A stretch of 64,000 bases of DNA from Verrucomicrobiota bacterium (GTDB lineage Bacteria; Verrucomicrobiota; Verrucomicrobiia; Verrucomicrobiales; DEV007), in the NCBI GenBank assembly GCA_030625775.1, contig DAOUQC010000012.1:1-64000 (forward strand). The letters run 5' to 3'. How positions within the stretch are numbered: the stretch's first letter is position 1; each line of letters begins with the position of its first letter. The translations under genes were made by a program, and so were the position numbers. Under the pieces are notes generated by a model. It saw only the letters and a list, made by a program, of their open reading frames with translations. It was not told the origin of the DNA and searched no databases. Below are positions 36,882 through 45,234 of this stretch, piece after piece.

Positions 36882-37844
36882 TCAAGCTGCCGTAGAGATC
36901 GGCTTGATTTTCAGCTCGCGAACAGCTTGGTGGCAAGTCGAGGAATCCAGGAGAGTCCGAACCTGATTATATTGAAATAACTCCTCCTCAAGGAGTACCG
37001 TCAGATACTCATGGAATTCTGGTGGAATGGCTGACTGACTTGTGGCCGTTTTGTTGTCGGAGGGATTGATCCTCTCACGGAGGAGTTGATGATTGATGAA
37101 TTTCCCCCCACTGCGAATGCCGAGAAAGTGGTGGATCCCACTCAACAGTTCATCTGGAGCGGAGGAGATCATTTCGAATTCACCGATGAACAGGTGGCCG
37201 GGCTCAAGGCAATCGCTCCAGCGGCGGACTTGATCGGCGTAGGCCGCAAGTGCCCGCTGGCCGGCGGCACGAAAGAAGCGTTCAAACTCGTCACGGGAAA
37301 TTTCATCCAGACGGCGGCTGGCGTTTCGAACCAGGTCCTTCTGGGCGTGGGACCAGGCTCGCTCGATCGGATTGCGCAGCATCAGGATAGCTTTCAAGTC
37401 GGGGCGAAGGGCAGTGATTTCCTGGATCACCTCGACCGGCAGCAGGGCATTGCTCGCGGTGGCTTCACCACGCATCACAGGTTGATAAGGTTGTCTGTAT
37501 TTGCGCAGGCAATCATATTGTTTTTTCAGCCAGCGGCGGGGGAGCTCACTCATCGATTCAGCAAGAAAATCATCGAGCGTGTCGTAGTGGTGGTGAATGT
37601 GATCAGGTCGTCCGAGGGTAGTAAAATAATAGCTTTCCTTTTTCCGGGGGAGAAAAATCTGAGGATGTTTTTTTAGATTGTGAAACAGCCAGGTGGTGCC
37701 GGTCCGCTGGGGGCCAAGAATCAGGAAGTTTGGAAAATTATTTACCTTTAGCTTTCCGGGCTTGCTGATTTGAATGTGCTGGAACAAACTGGCCATCTTT
37801 TCGAGTTTCACCTCATTGGTTGTGACTGGGGAGGGGCTTGTCAT
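36882..37844 (-). CDS. PAPS-dependent sulfotransferase
   Basis: A 320-residue sulfotransferase. The 5'-phosphosulfate loop is FLILGPQRTGTTWLFHNL (about 41-58) and the 3'-phosphate block is AILMLRNPIERAWSHAQKDL. It transfers sulfate from PAPS to a carbohydrate or lipid acceptor in the cytoplasm. It is oriented opposite to its neighbours and sits between the two copies of a ~80-base direct repeat, as though inserted into the channel locus. Confidence 0.9.
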   Translation of the reverse strand: MTSPSPVTTNEVKLEKMASLFQHIQISKPGKLKVNNFPNFLILGPQRTGTTWLFHNLKKHPQIFLPRKKESYYFTTLGRPDHIHHHYDTLDDFLAESMSELPRRWLKKQYDCLRKYRQPYQPVMRGEATASNALLPVEVIQEITALRPDLKAILMLRNPIERAWSHAQKDLVRNASRRLDEISRDEFERFFRAAGQRALAAYADQVRRWSDCLEPGHLFIGEFEMISSAPDELLSGIHHFLGIRSGGKFINHQLLRERINPSDNKTATSQSAIPPEFHEYLTVLLEEELFQYNQVRTLLDSSTCHQAVRELKIKPISTAA

Positions 37845-37963
37845 GGGGGTGCAGATTTGTCGCTTGTATTGAAAATAGCGTTAAGATGACATGAGGCTCG
37901 TATCAAAGGAGATATTAACGGGGTATCTTGTAAAATCAATCCAGGGTGCTGCAGGATCAACTT

Positions 37964-38046
37964 GGTGATTATTGAGATAAAATACGTGCGTTATTTATTT
38001 GTGATGCCAAAGTTCATTTCCTGAAAAATAACTGTATGAAAACATC
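37964..38046 (+). pseudogene. Decayed copy of the small membrane gene's 3' end before pLGIC copy 2
   Basis: In frame it reads GDY-stop-DKIRALFICDAKVHFLKN, matching GDFWDKIRALFVHDAKVHFPQK of the intact gene at 36298-36816, with the Trp codon now TGA. It leads straight into the ATG of the second channel at 38036, just as the intact gene end would. It is a remnant of a duplicated [channel - membrane protein] unit. Confidence 0.85.
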
Positions 38047-39070
38047 ATTCGCTACAGACTTCACGAAGATTGTCATTTTTGTTGCTATGCTCACTACTGC
38101 TCTTGGTGTGCTGGGGCAGGAAAAAACCGAAGAAATTGATTTTACTTTGCGCCCTGATCCGAAGGGGGCTAAGACGGTGGTTGATCTGGCCATCAAGGTT
38201 CTCGATATCGCTGAGATCGACGGGGCAAGCCAAACCTTCACTGCCAATGTGGTTGTCATGGCTAGATGGCAGGACGATCGCCTGTCAGGGGAGTCAGATC
38301 AACGCATGATGGATTTGTCTGATGTCTGGAACCCTGAGTTGCAAATCACCAATCAACAGCGGCTGCTGACGACCTTTCCGGATAAAGTCAATGTAAGTCC
38401 TGACGGGAGTGTGCAATGGGTTCAGCGTTATTGGGGGAAATTTTCCAACCCGCTGGATTTGCACGATTTTCCAATAGATCATCACACCTTTGTCATTCAG
38501 CTGGTTTCGGCGAGGATTGATTCTGAAAATGTTGAGTTAAGAATGCCCGATGAAAAGGTGTTCCTCTCTGGTCTAGCCAAAAAACTATCACTACCTGACT
38601 GGGCGGTCAGCGAATGGAGGGTGGTCACCGCTCCAGTTGAGTTGATTGATGGGGCCAAGGCTTTGCCTGGTGTAGCTTTTGAATTCGATGCCAAGCGTTA
38701 TTTTGGTTATTATCTGGTCAAGGTACTGCTGCCGCTTTTGATGATCGTGATGATGTCATGGATTGTTTTTTGGATTCACCCATCGGAGTCAGGTTCGCAG
38801 ATCAGCGTTTCGATCACTTCGATGTTAACATTGATCGCGTATCGATTTGCCTTGGGAGCCATGTTGCCAAAGGTATCTTATATCACTCGCATGGATGGTT
38901 TTATCCTGTTTGCGACGATCATGGTGTTCATCGCTTTGATGGAAGCGGTCACTACCAGCAGATTAGTAAAGGTAGGTAAAGAGGATTTGGCCTTAAAAAT
39001 GGACAAGGTTTGCCGGGTGTTGTTTCCTTCTACTTTCATTGCGGTTTGTATTTTTGCTGTCTGGGGCTGA
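38036..39070 (+). CDS. Pentameric ligand-gated ion channel homologue (ELIC/GLIC type), copy 2
   Basis: Paralogue of the channel at 35231 with the same length (344 residues). Matching blocks are LRPDPKGAKTVVDLAIKVLD, VWNPELQITNQQRLLTTFPD, DLHDFPIDHHTFVIQLV, RYFGYYLVKVLLPLLMIVMM, SQISVSITSMLTLIAYRFAL, and YITRMDGFILFATIM. The sensor domain differs most (for example the region about residues 145-190), whereas M1-M3 are nearly identical, suggesting different ligands or a heteromeric channel. Its stop shares one base with the mutM start (TGATG). Confidence 0.93.
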   Translation: MKTSFATDFTKIVIFVAMLTTALGVLGQEKTEEIDFTLRPDPKGAKTVVDLAIKVLDIAEIDGASQTFTANVVVMARWQDDRLSGESDQRMMDLSDVWNPELQITNQQRLLTTFPDKVNVSPDGSVQWVQRYWGKFSNPLDLHDFPIDHHTFVIQLVSARIDSENVELRMPDEKVFLSGLAKKLSLPDWAVSEWRVVTAPVELIDGAKALPGVAFEFDAKRYFGYYLVKVLLPLLMIVMMSWIVFWIHPSESGSQISVSITSMLTLIAYRFALGAMLPKVSYITRMDGFILFATIMVFIALMEAVTTSRLVKVGKEDLALKMDKVCRVLFPSTFIAVCIFAVWG

Positions 39071-39882
39071 TGCCGGAATTACCGGAAGTTGAAACGACTT
39101 TGCGTGGATTGATTCCGCATGTGGTGGGCCGTCGCTTGACGGCACTTTCCGTTTATCAACCACGCTTACGTATTCCCGTTCCGGAGAGTCTGGATGAAAT
39201 TATCGGACAGCGGATTGAGGGAATTCACCGACGTGCCAAGTATCTGATTTTTGAAACTGCCAGGGGACGGATGGTGATTCATCTGGGCATGTCGGGAAGT
39301 TTGCGTATTTGTGACGACTCCATGCCGCTGCGCAAACACGATCATTTGGTGTTTGAGTTGGATACGGGCCAAGAGTTGCGATTTCACGACCCGCGCCGTT
39401 TTGGTCTGGTGGACTGGACGAATGGGGAGTGGCAGGAAATGCGCTGGTTCAAGAATCTTGGGCCCGAGCCACTGACAGATTCTTTTAATGCTGCTTATCT
39501 TGGGGAAAAGGCGAAGGGAAGAAAGGTGGCGATCAAGTCCTTCATTATGACTAATCGGGTCGTGGTGGGAGTGGGCAATATTTACGCATGCGAAGCGTTG
39601 TTTATGGCAGGGATTCACCCCCAGCGGGCGGCAGGGAAGGTGTCGCGCAAGCGGCTCGATGTTCTAGTGGCAGCCATCAAGGATCGATTGGCGGCAGCTA
39701 TTGAGAGGGGGGGCACGACTTTGCAGGACTTTGTCCGCGAAGACGGTCAACCGGGTTATTTCAAGCAGGAGCTGATGGTTTATGGTAGGGAGGGTGAACT
39801 CTGCAGGAAATGCAATGCGACAATCAAACGTTGTGTCATCGGACAGCGTTCAACTTTTTATTGTTCGAAGTGTCAGCGCTAA
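39070..39882 (+). CDS. mutM: Formamidopyrimidine-DNA glycosylase (Fpg/MutM)
   Basis: Base-excision-repair glycosylase/AP lyase for oxidised purines, 270 residues. The catalytic N-terminus is PELPEVETTLRGL (Pro1/Glu2 after Met removal); HRRAKYLIF holds the conserved Lys, NRVVVGVGNIYACEALF the H2TH region, GGTTLQDFVREDGQPGYF follows, and a C4 zinc finger CRKCNATIKRCVIGQRSTFYCSKC ends it. It starts on the last base of the channel stop, so its translation may depend on the channel transcript. Confidence 0.96.
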   Translation: MPELPEVETTLRGLIPHVVGRRLTALSVYQPRLRIPVPESLDEIIGQRIEGIHRRAKYLIFETARGRMVIHLGMSGSLRICDDSMPLRKHDHLVFELDTGQELRFHDPRRFGLVDWTNGEWQEMRWFKNLGPEPLTDSFNAAYLGEKAKGRKVAIKSFIMTNRVVVGVGNIYACEALFMAGIHPQRAAGKVSRKRLDVLVAAIKDRLAAAIERGGTTLQDFVREDGQPGYFKQELMVYGREGELCRKCNATIKRCVIGQRSTFYCSKCQR

Positions 39883-39885
39883 CGT

Positions 39886-40059
39886 TCAGAGCTTTTCTTT
39901 GATCTGCGGAAAGAGTTTGTGCCAGCAGGTCAGGTCGCTGGCGGATTTCTGGCCGGTACCATGTGAGACAGAGTCACCGTAGGCTACGTAGATTTTCTTT
40001 TTAGTTGGAATGAAGTCCCAATTTCGTTTTACGGCAGGGTTCAGAGATTGCTGCTGCGG
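39886..40059 (-). other. In-frame open continuation after the BNR protein stop
   Basis: Directly after the TAA of the BNR gene, the same frame stays open for 57 codons: it contains RNWDFIPTKKKIYVAYGDSVSHGTG and SDLTCWHKLFPQIKEKL before a TGA at 39886. The composition looks protein-like, so this may be a cut-off C-terminal part or the end of another degraded gene. I recognise no domain. Confidence 0.4.
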
Positions 40060-41352
40060 TTAACTCGGTTTCGGCTTGATGAACAATACTTCGCCGCGCT
40101 CGATCCATCCTTTTCTCAAGTCCACTCGGAACCAGCCATCGCTGTTCTTTTTGTTGAAGCGTAGAGGAGAGCGTTTGCCGAATTGTTTGAGGTTGTACTG
40201 TGCCCAGGTTTTGCCCATATCCGGGGAATAGATGAAACCGGTGTTGTAGGGAGATGCGGGGCCGTAATGGGCTGATAAAATCACGTCGTTTTCGATGAGC
40301 AGGTTGGCGGATTCATACTCGGGATTGAAGAGCATCGTGTGTTTTTTTGGATTGGTGATGTCAGCCGGAGCGCAGGTGAAAATGCCGCGGTCGTGGGGCA
40401 TGGTGCCATTTTTTCCATTTGCATCAGCAGCCCAGTAAACTTGGCCATCGACGAAGTTGATGCCGCCGGATTTGTAGCGTGAGTTCGAGTTGCTGGATAC
40501 GATCACTTTCCAATCCCAGTTATCTTTCTTGGCATCGTAAGTGCCTCGCAACCAGTGGCATTCGTGGCCAACGGTCCGGTCGATATCGCCGGTGCAGGCG
40601 TAAAAAGCGCGCTCAGCCGGGTTGTAGGCGACGGAGTGAATGTGACGGCAGAGCGTTGGGTTGTCGGGATTTCCCAACAAGGGGCCTTTTCTGGTTTCGC
40701 CCTTGGCGAGCTTCTCCTGGAAATGCGGGTTTTGCCCGAATGAATAGGCGGCTTTCACTGTTTGTCCGCTGTCGGTGGAATAATAAACGTTCACTGGAAC
40801 TGCGCCGCCGAGCACATTGCAGTAGTTTCCCCAGACCATCATTTCTTTGCCGTCGATGTCCCAGCTGTGTTCGCCATCGAGGGAGTGAAAATACCAACCG
40901 GGTTTTTCAGGGTCTACAGGTGTGTGGGGGATGTAATCACTTCCGTCGGTATCTTTGACGATGATTTGTTTGTAAGATTTCAGATTGTCAGTGCTGAGAT
41001 AAAGTTTGGCACGAGTGGCAAAGAGGATGTTGCCATTTTTCAGGATGCAGGAAAAAGTAATGTTTTTGGAATTCGGAAAGGCGGCTTTGTGGGGCCAGCT
41101 TCGGCCGCAATCTTCGGACAGATAAATCATATCATCGTCGGTGAATCCAAAAGCCTTGTTGTCACGTTGCGTGTCGATGTAGGGGCCGCTCGGTTGCAGG
41201 CGGTACCAGAAGTGATCGGTTGAAGGCAGCTTGGAAAGATCGGTGTCGGCATCGGCAGCGAAGATGCCGGAGGGGGGGAGCAGGGCTCCGCCAGCGGTCG
41301 CTGCGGTGGCACTTAAAAATTTACGGCGAGTGATGTGTTGTGGGTTTGTCAT
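40060..41352 (-). CDS. Exported BNR/Asp-box (sialidase-like) beta-propeller protein
   Basis: A 430-residue protein with a Tat-type signal (TRRKFLSATAATAGGALL). The chain contains Asp-box-like turns, LSEDCGRSWPH, STDSGQTVKAAY and SPDMGKTWAQYNL, of a six-bladed sialidase/BNR propeller. The catalytic Arg triad and Tyr of true sialidases cannot be assigned, so enzymatic activity is uncertain; glycan binding or hydrolysis is likely. Last gene of a minus-strand series after the PQQ propeller (37-base gap). Confidence 0.8.
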   Translation of the reverse strand: MTNPQHITRRKFLSATAATAGGALLPPSGIFAADADTDLSKLPSTDHFWYRLQPSGPYIDTQRDNKAFGFTDDDMIYLSEDCGRSWPHKAAFPNSKNITFSCILKNGNILFATRAKLYLSTDNLKSYKQIIVKDTDGSDYIPHTPVDPEKPGWYFHSLDGEHSWDIDGKEMMVWGNYCNVLGGAVPVNVYYSTDSGQTVKAAYSFGQNPHFQEKLAKGETRKGPLLGNPDNPTLCRHIHSVAYNPAERAFYACTGDIDRTVGHECHWLRGTYDAKKDNWDWKVIVSSNSNSRYKSGGINFVDGQVYWAADANGKNGTMPHDRGIFTCAPADITNPKKHTMLFNPEYESANLLIENDVILSAHYGPASPYNTGFIYSPDMGKTWAQYNLKQFGKRSPLRFNKKNSDGWFRVDLRKGWIERGEVLFIKPKPS

Positions 41353-41389
41353 GATGGGTTTGCCTTAAAATTGTTGGTGCAATAGGGTT

Positions 41390-44300
41390 TCACTGGGCGG
41401 ATCCGTAGCAGATCACCTGGCCGTTTTTCAGAGTGACAACGATACGGCCATCCCTATCCACTGCGATGCCCCATGAGAGTGGGGCGGAGGGCAAGGTTTT
41501 TTGCCACAGCGTTTCACCGCTGTCAGGATTCAGGGCAATCAGCAGGTGTTCGCGTTCGGGTTCGGCTTCGTCGTCGTCTTTGGCGTTGATCCCCTTATCC
41601 GCGATTTTTTCCGCATCATCATTTTTTACACCCATGACAATCACGGCATTTTTTACCAGCACGACTCCGGATGTGTGGGTCACCGGCGACTTTTTCCACA
41701 ACTCGTGGTGCTTGTCCGGCCCGTCGGCATTCAACCGGATGCGCATGACGGAGTTTTCGGTTCCCTGAATGAGGACATCGTCGGAGGCGGCTTCAAGCAG
41801 GTATTTAGCATGGTAGCGAGAGGGGATGTAAGAGCCTGGGGTGTACATCAGCGAGTCGACAACCTGCACCTTGCCGTCGGCGAAAAAAAGTTCGCTGCCA
41901 CGCGGTGCTTTTTGCCACTCATCCTCCAATTGGTTGAGACATTGACCGCTGTTGCGGTCGTAAATGGCGGGCGATATTACATTGCCTCCAGCCATGTAAA
42001 GTTTGTCCCCATGCAGTAGCAGGTGTCCCTGCACACTGACACCTGCACTGGTCCCGGATTGTTTGAGAAGATTGCTGGACGAGTGGTTTTCCCAGCGGGG
42101 TTCTCCCGTTGCTGCATCCAGGGCGTAGACGTAGGTGCCGTCGCTACTGGTGATGCCGGCGGCGGCATAGACAAGGTTTTTTTCCTTATCGACGAGTACC
42201 CCGCTGTTGACCGGCCAGGTGGAGAGCAGGCGATCGTATACGGGAATGCGGCGCTCGATTGGGGCGGCGCGGAAACGCCAGAGTTGTTTGCCGCTCGTGG
42301 CCTCAAAAGCATAGACCCAGCCATCGCCGGATCCTGCGTAGAGGCGGCCTTGGTGAATCGCGGGAGGGTAGTGGATTGCGCCACCGGTGAAAGCGGTCCA
42401 CCTGATGTCACCGGAACTGGAATTAAGAGCGCGGATGGCACCGTCCGATCCGGCAATGAACGTGAGCCCGCCTGCTGTAACCGGAGCGGCGGGTTTGAAA
42501 ACGGCCGGTGGCTGGGAGCGCCAGGCGACCTTGATTTTTTGTGGAATGGATGAGCCGGTTTGAGCTGAGCGCAGGTTGTTGGCGCGGTACGAGGGCCAGT
42601 CATTTTTTGAGGTAGAGAAGCTAGCGACCTTTTTCGAGTCATCGGAAGTTTCCAGGCGTCCGTTCTTTTCGGGAGCCTTGGAGGAATCAAAACTCCCGGC
42701 AGGTGACATGCTGATGATGCCGACCAGCGAATGGTTGCAGTCACACATCCACGGCCCCCAGAAAAGTTGTCCGTTGGCGGCGAGCACACCATCCTGGCAT
42801 CCGGGCCGCATCGCCGGAAGACGAGAGGATGTGTTAGATTCGGTGTTGTAGTTCAGGGTGCCTCCGTGGTCATTGCCACGGGTAAAGATGCCGTCCAAGG
42901 TTCCAGTGGCACGGGTGCAGTTGCCGCGCAGCACACCAAGGTCGGCGAGTTGTTTGCCGGTCAGGGGATCAAACTTGAGACTGCTCTCCGTACGTCCCAT
43001 GGCATAAAGTGCATCGTCCTGGATAACAAGTTGGAAATTGCCGTGCGGATGATTCCACAACATTTTCCCGTCTTTGGCCGAAACTGCGACGAGTTTGTTG
43101 CGTTGGGGGCCGGCGAAGTAGATGACGTCATTGCCGGCTTTCATATAGGTGGAGCTGGAATATCCCAGGCGTGGTGTCTGTGCAGGGCCATGGTCACCGA
43201 TAGCGTAAAGCAGTTCGGGGTCATTGGTTTTCCAGAGGGAATTGCCGGATTTTGTGCTGACGGCCTGCAAGTGTTTGGGATGACTGTAGAGAACGATGCG
43301 ATCCCCTTTGAGAGTCATAGCACGGCTGTCAACGAAGTCCTCATAATCGCGTCGCCAGAGGGTTTTGCCGCTCTTGGTGTCGATGGCGACAAGGGTCTTT
43401 CCAAACCCCCAACTGTAGGGGTTCTTTTTATTATAACCGCGGCCCATGTCTTTCCACGGCCAACCGGTGACTGTGCGGTTGCCTTGGCGGATTTCGACTG
43501 GAGCCTCCTGCTCGCCGACCAGTGCGTAAAGGATGCCGTCCTTGTGTGCCATCCATTTCCAGGACAGGGGTTTGCTGTCTTTGCCGGCACCTTTTTTGGT
43601 AAAGGTGATTTCCTTTTGAATTTTTCCGGTAGCGGGATCGATGAGCTGGCAGGATTTGTTGTCGCCGAGGTAGAGCGTGTCCGGAGTGGCGATCAGGGTG
43701 TTGCGATGGATCATGAAGCCGGGCTGGAGGTCGCGCGACCAGAGGATGATGCCGTTGTAGCTGTTGAAGGCGACAAGTTTCTGAAGCATGGCCCAGGAGC
43801 GTTTTTTGAAAGCGATGTGGCCGAAGGCTTTGAACATGCGTCCGCCGGAGACGACGGTGACTTCGGGCATTGGGCCGTAGTAGGGTTTGGCGAGGAATTG
43901 AGTGAGGTAAGGGCCACGGGCGACGGTGTCTTGTGACTGCGGATTGTTGTCAGGGGAATGATAAGGGTGGCTCCATTCGTCATAGCCCTCGGGTTCTGCT
44001 TTTATGAGGATTTTTTCTCCGCCAAGTTGTTTCCCGCCGGGGTGCAATACGCGCATGATTTCCGGGGATTTGCCGGACTTGGGATCGGTGAGGATAACGG
44101 CATCGGCGAGATTGTCAGCCAGGAGGATGTGGTCACTGGACCCTTGGTCAATGTAAACCCGGTTGCCGAGCCAGCCTTTGGCCAGTGCCTCGTTGCGGAG
44201 CTTTTCCACGACTGCTGGATTAGGGGATTGGACGAAGAGAGTCAGGTGGGTGTCTTTCGCCAGCTTGTCGATGAGCGGAGTGCAGTTGACGTCCCCAATG

Positions 44301-44416
44301 ATGACGCAGATGCCGCGATCAACGCCGATCTGCTGGTGAAGTTCGTCGGCCGAGGGAGCGGCTTCAAGTAATGTGGGAATGAGAACGAGGGAGGCGAGAA
44401 AAGACAGGGGTTTCAT
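41390..44416 (-). CDS. Large exported PQQ-like beta-propeller protein
   Basis: About 1008 residues from the ATG at 44416 (signal MKPLSFLASLVLIPTLL, cut near EAAPS). Two propellers are suggested by repeated PQQ/Trp-docking motifs: ALVAIDTKSGKTLWRRDY, AVSAKDGKMLWNHPHG, ALNSSSGDIRWTAFTG, AFEATSGKQLWRFRA, ALDAATGEPRWENHS and ALNPDSGETLWQKTL. The family includes alcohol/sugar dehydrogenases but many members in Verrucomicrobia and Planctomycetes lack quinone ligands, so function is open. Located between the ankyrin lipoprotein and the BNR gene on the minus strand. Confidence 0.85.
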   Translation of the reverse strand: MKPLSFLASLVLIPTLLEAAPSADELHQQIGVDRGICVIIGDVNCTPLIDKLAKDTHLTLFVQSPNPAVVEKLRNEALAKGWLGNRVYIDQGSSDHILLADNLADAVILTDPKSGKSPEIMRVLHPGGKQLGGEKILIKAEPEGYDEWSHPYHSPDNNPQSQDTVARGPYLTQFLAKPYYGPMPEVTVVSGGRMFKAFGHIAFKKRSWAMLQKLVAFNSYNGIILWSRDLQPGFMIHRNTLIATPDTLYLGDNKSCQLIDPATGKIQKEITFTKKGAGKDSKPLSWKWMAHKDGILYALVGEQEAPVEIRQGNRTVTGWPWKDMGRGYNKKNPYSWGFGKTLVAIDTKSGKTLWRRDYEDFVDSRAMTLKGDRIVLYSHPKHLQAVSTKSGNSLWKTNDPELLYAIGDHGPAQTPRLGYSSSTYMKAGNDVIYFAGPQRNKLVAVSAKDGKMLWNHPHGNFQLVIQDDALYAMGRTESSLKFDPLTGKQLADLGVLRGNCTRATGTLDGIFTRGNDHGGTLNYNTESNTSSRLPAMRPGCQDGVLAANGQLFWGPWMCDCNHSLVGIISMSPAGSFDSSKAPEKNGRLETSDDSKKVASFSTSKNDWPSYRANNLRSAQTGSSIPQKIKVAWRSQPPAVFKPAAPVTAGGLTFIAGSDGAIRALNSSSGDIRWTAFTGGAIHYPPAIHQGRLYAGSGDGWVYAFEATSGKQLWRFRAAPIERRIPVYDRLLSTWPVNSGVLVDKEKNLVYAAAGITSSDGTYVYALDAATGEPRWENHSSSNLLKQSGTSAGVSVQGHLLLHGDKLYMAGGNVISPAIYDRNSGQCLNQLEDEWQKAPRGSELFFADGKVQVVDSLMYTPGSYIPSRYHAKYLLEAASDDVLIQGTENSVMRIRLNADGPDKHHELWKKSPVTHTSGVVLVKNAVIVMGVKNDDAEKIADKGINAKDDDEAEPEREHLLIALNPDSGETLWQKTLPSAPLSWGIAVDRDGRIVVTLKNGQVICYGSAQ

Positions 44417-44471
44417 GGGAAAGTAAAAGTAACCTATGGGAGAGCAATGACGCAAGCGGTTCTGAGGGCTC

Positions 44472-45182
44472 TTACTTTAACAGCTGGATGATTTTCAGCG
44501 CTTTTTCATCGGCATTGATTAAGGTTTTGGTGTAACCCAATGCCTTTTCCTTGCCGGCAGTGCTACCATTATTCACCAACCACTGAACGGCCTCCAGTTG
44601 AAGGTTTTCAGATGCCTTCATCAGTGGCGTTGTTCCTTCCGGGCCTGCTCCGTTCACGTCAGCTTTATTGTCGAACAGAAATTGCATGGCTTCGACTTTT
44701 CCTTTGGAAGCGGCATAGCACATGGGAGTGCCGTCGGCGGTTCCCGTGTAGCCGGCTCCATCAGTGTTGTGAGCGGTGCCAATTTTGCTGTTTACATTGG
44801 CGCCGGCTTTGACCAGCGCTTCGAGAATCGTCACCTCTCCGCGTTCGGCAGCCATGAAGATCACTGGCAGGCCGTAGCGGTTTTTGGCATCGGGAGTCGC
44901 ACCTTTTTTGATCAGGCCTATAATTTCATTGGGCTCGGCAAAGATCAACCTGGCGGCCAGCTCCTTGTTTAATTTAGCGACATTTACTGGCTTGTCGGCT
45001 TTGGTTTTTGCGGAGGCAGATTTGGCTGCGATTTGTTTATTCGTGGTGACTTTGCTGTTGGCGGTAGTAGCGACAGATTTCTTGGGTTCGGAATCCCCGC
45101 TACAGCCGGATAAAAATATCATGCTTGTCAGCAGGAGGGCGGATCGGTTGGCTAGAGGGTTCAATTTTTGTGGGGTGTTCAC
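44472..45182 (-). CDS. Ankyrin-repeat lipoprotein
   Basis: A 236-residue protein with a lipoprotein signal (LLLTSMIFLSGCSGDSE, lipobox LSGC, Cys about 27), a low-complexity Thr/Lys/Ala linker and about four ankyrin repeats (YGLPVIFMAAERGEVTILEALVKAGANVN; GTPMCYAASKGKVEAMQFLFDNKADVN; GTTPLMKASENLQLEAVQWLVNNGS). Probably a periplasmic protein-interaction scaffold. It lies 52 bases after the sulfatase and 55 before the PQQ gene, same strand. Confidence 0.88.
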   Translation of the reverse strand: MNTPQKLNPLANRSALLLTSMIFLSGCSGDSEPKKSVATTANSKVTTNKQIAAKSASAKTKADKPVNVAKLNKELAARLIFAEPNEIIGLIKKGATPDAKNRYGLPVIFMAAERGEVTILEALVKAGANVNSKIGTAHNTDGAGYTGTADGTPMCYAASKGKVEAMQFLFDNKADVNGAGPEGTTPLMKASENLQLEAVQWLVNNGSTAGKEKALGYTKTLINADEKALKIIQLLK

Positions 45183-45234
45183 CTTCCGGTTTATTCATTT
45201 TTTGATGAATAGGCAAGCCAAGTCAGCAGGAAAA

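Noticed and set aside
42731-43936. 401-residue + strand frame inside the PQQ propeller gene
   Set aside because: Antisense shadow caused by third-position bias; the minus frame has signal peptide and repeated Trp-docking motifs.
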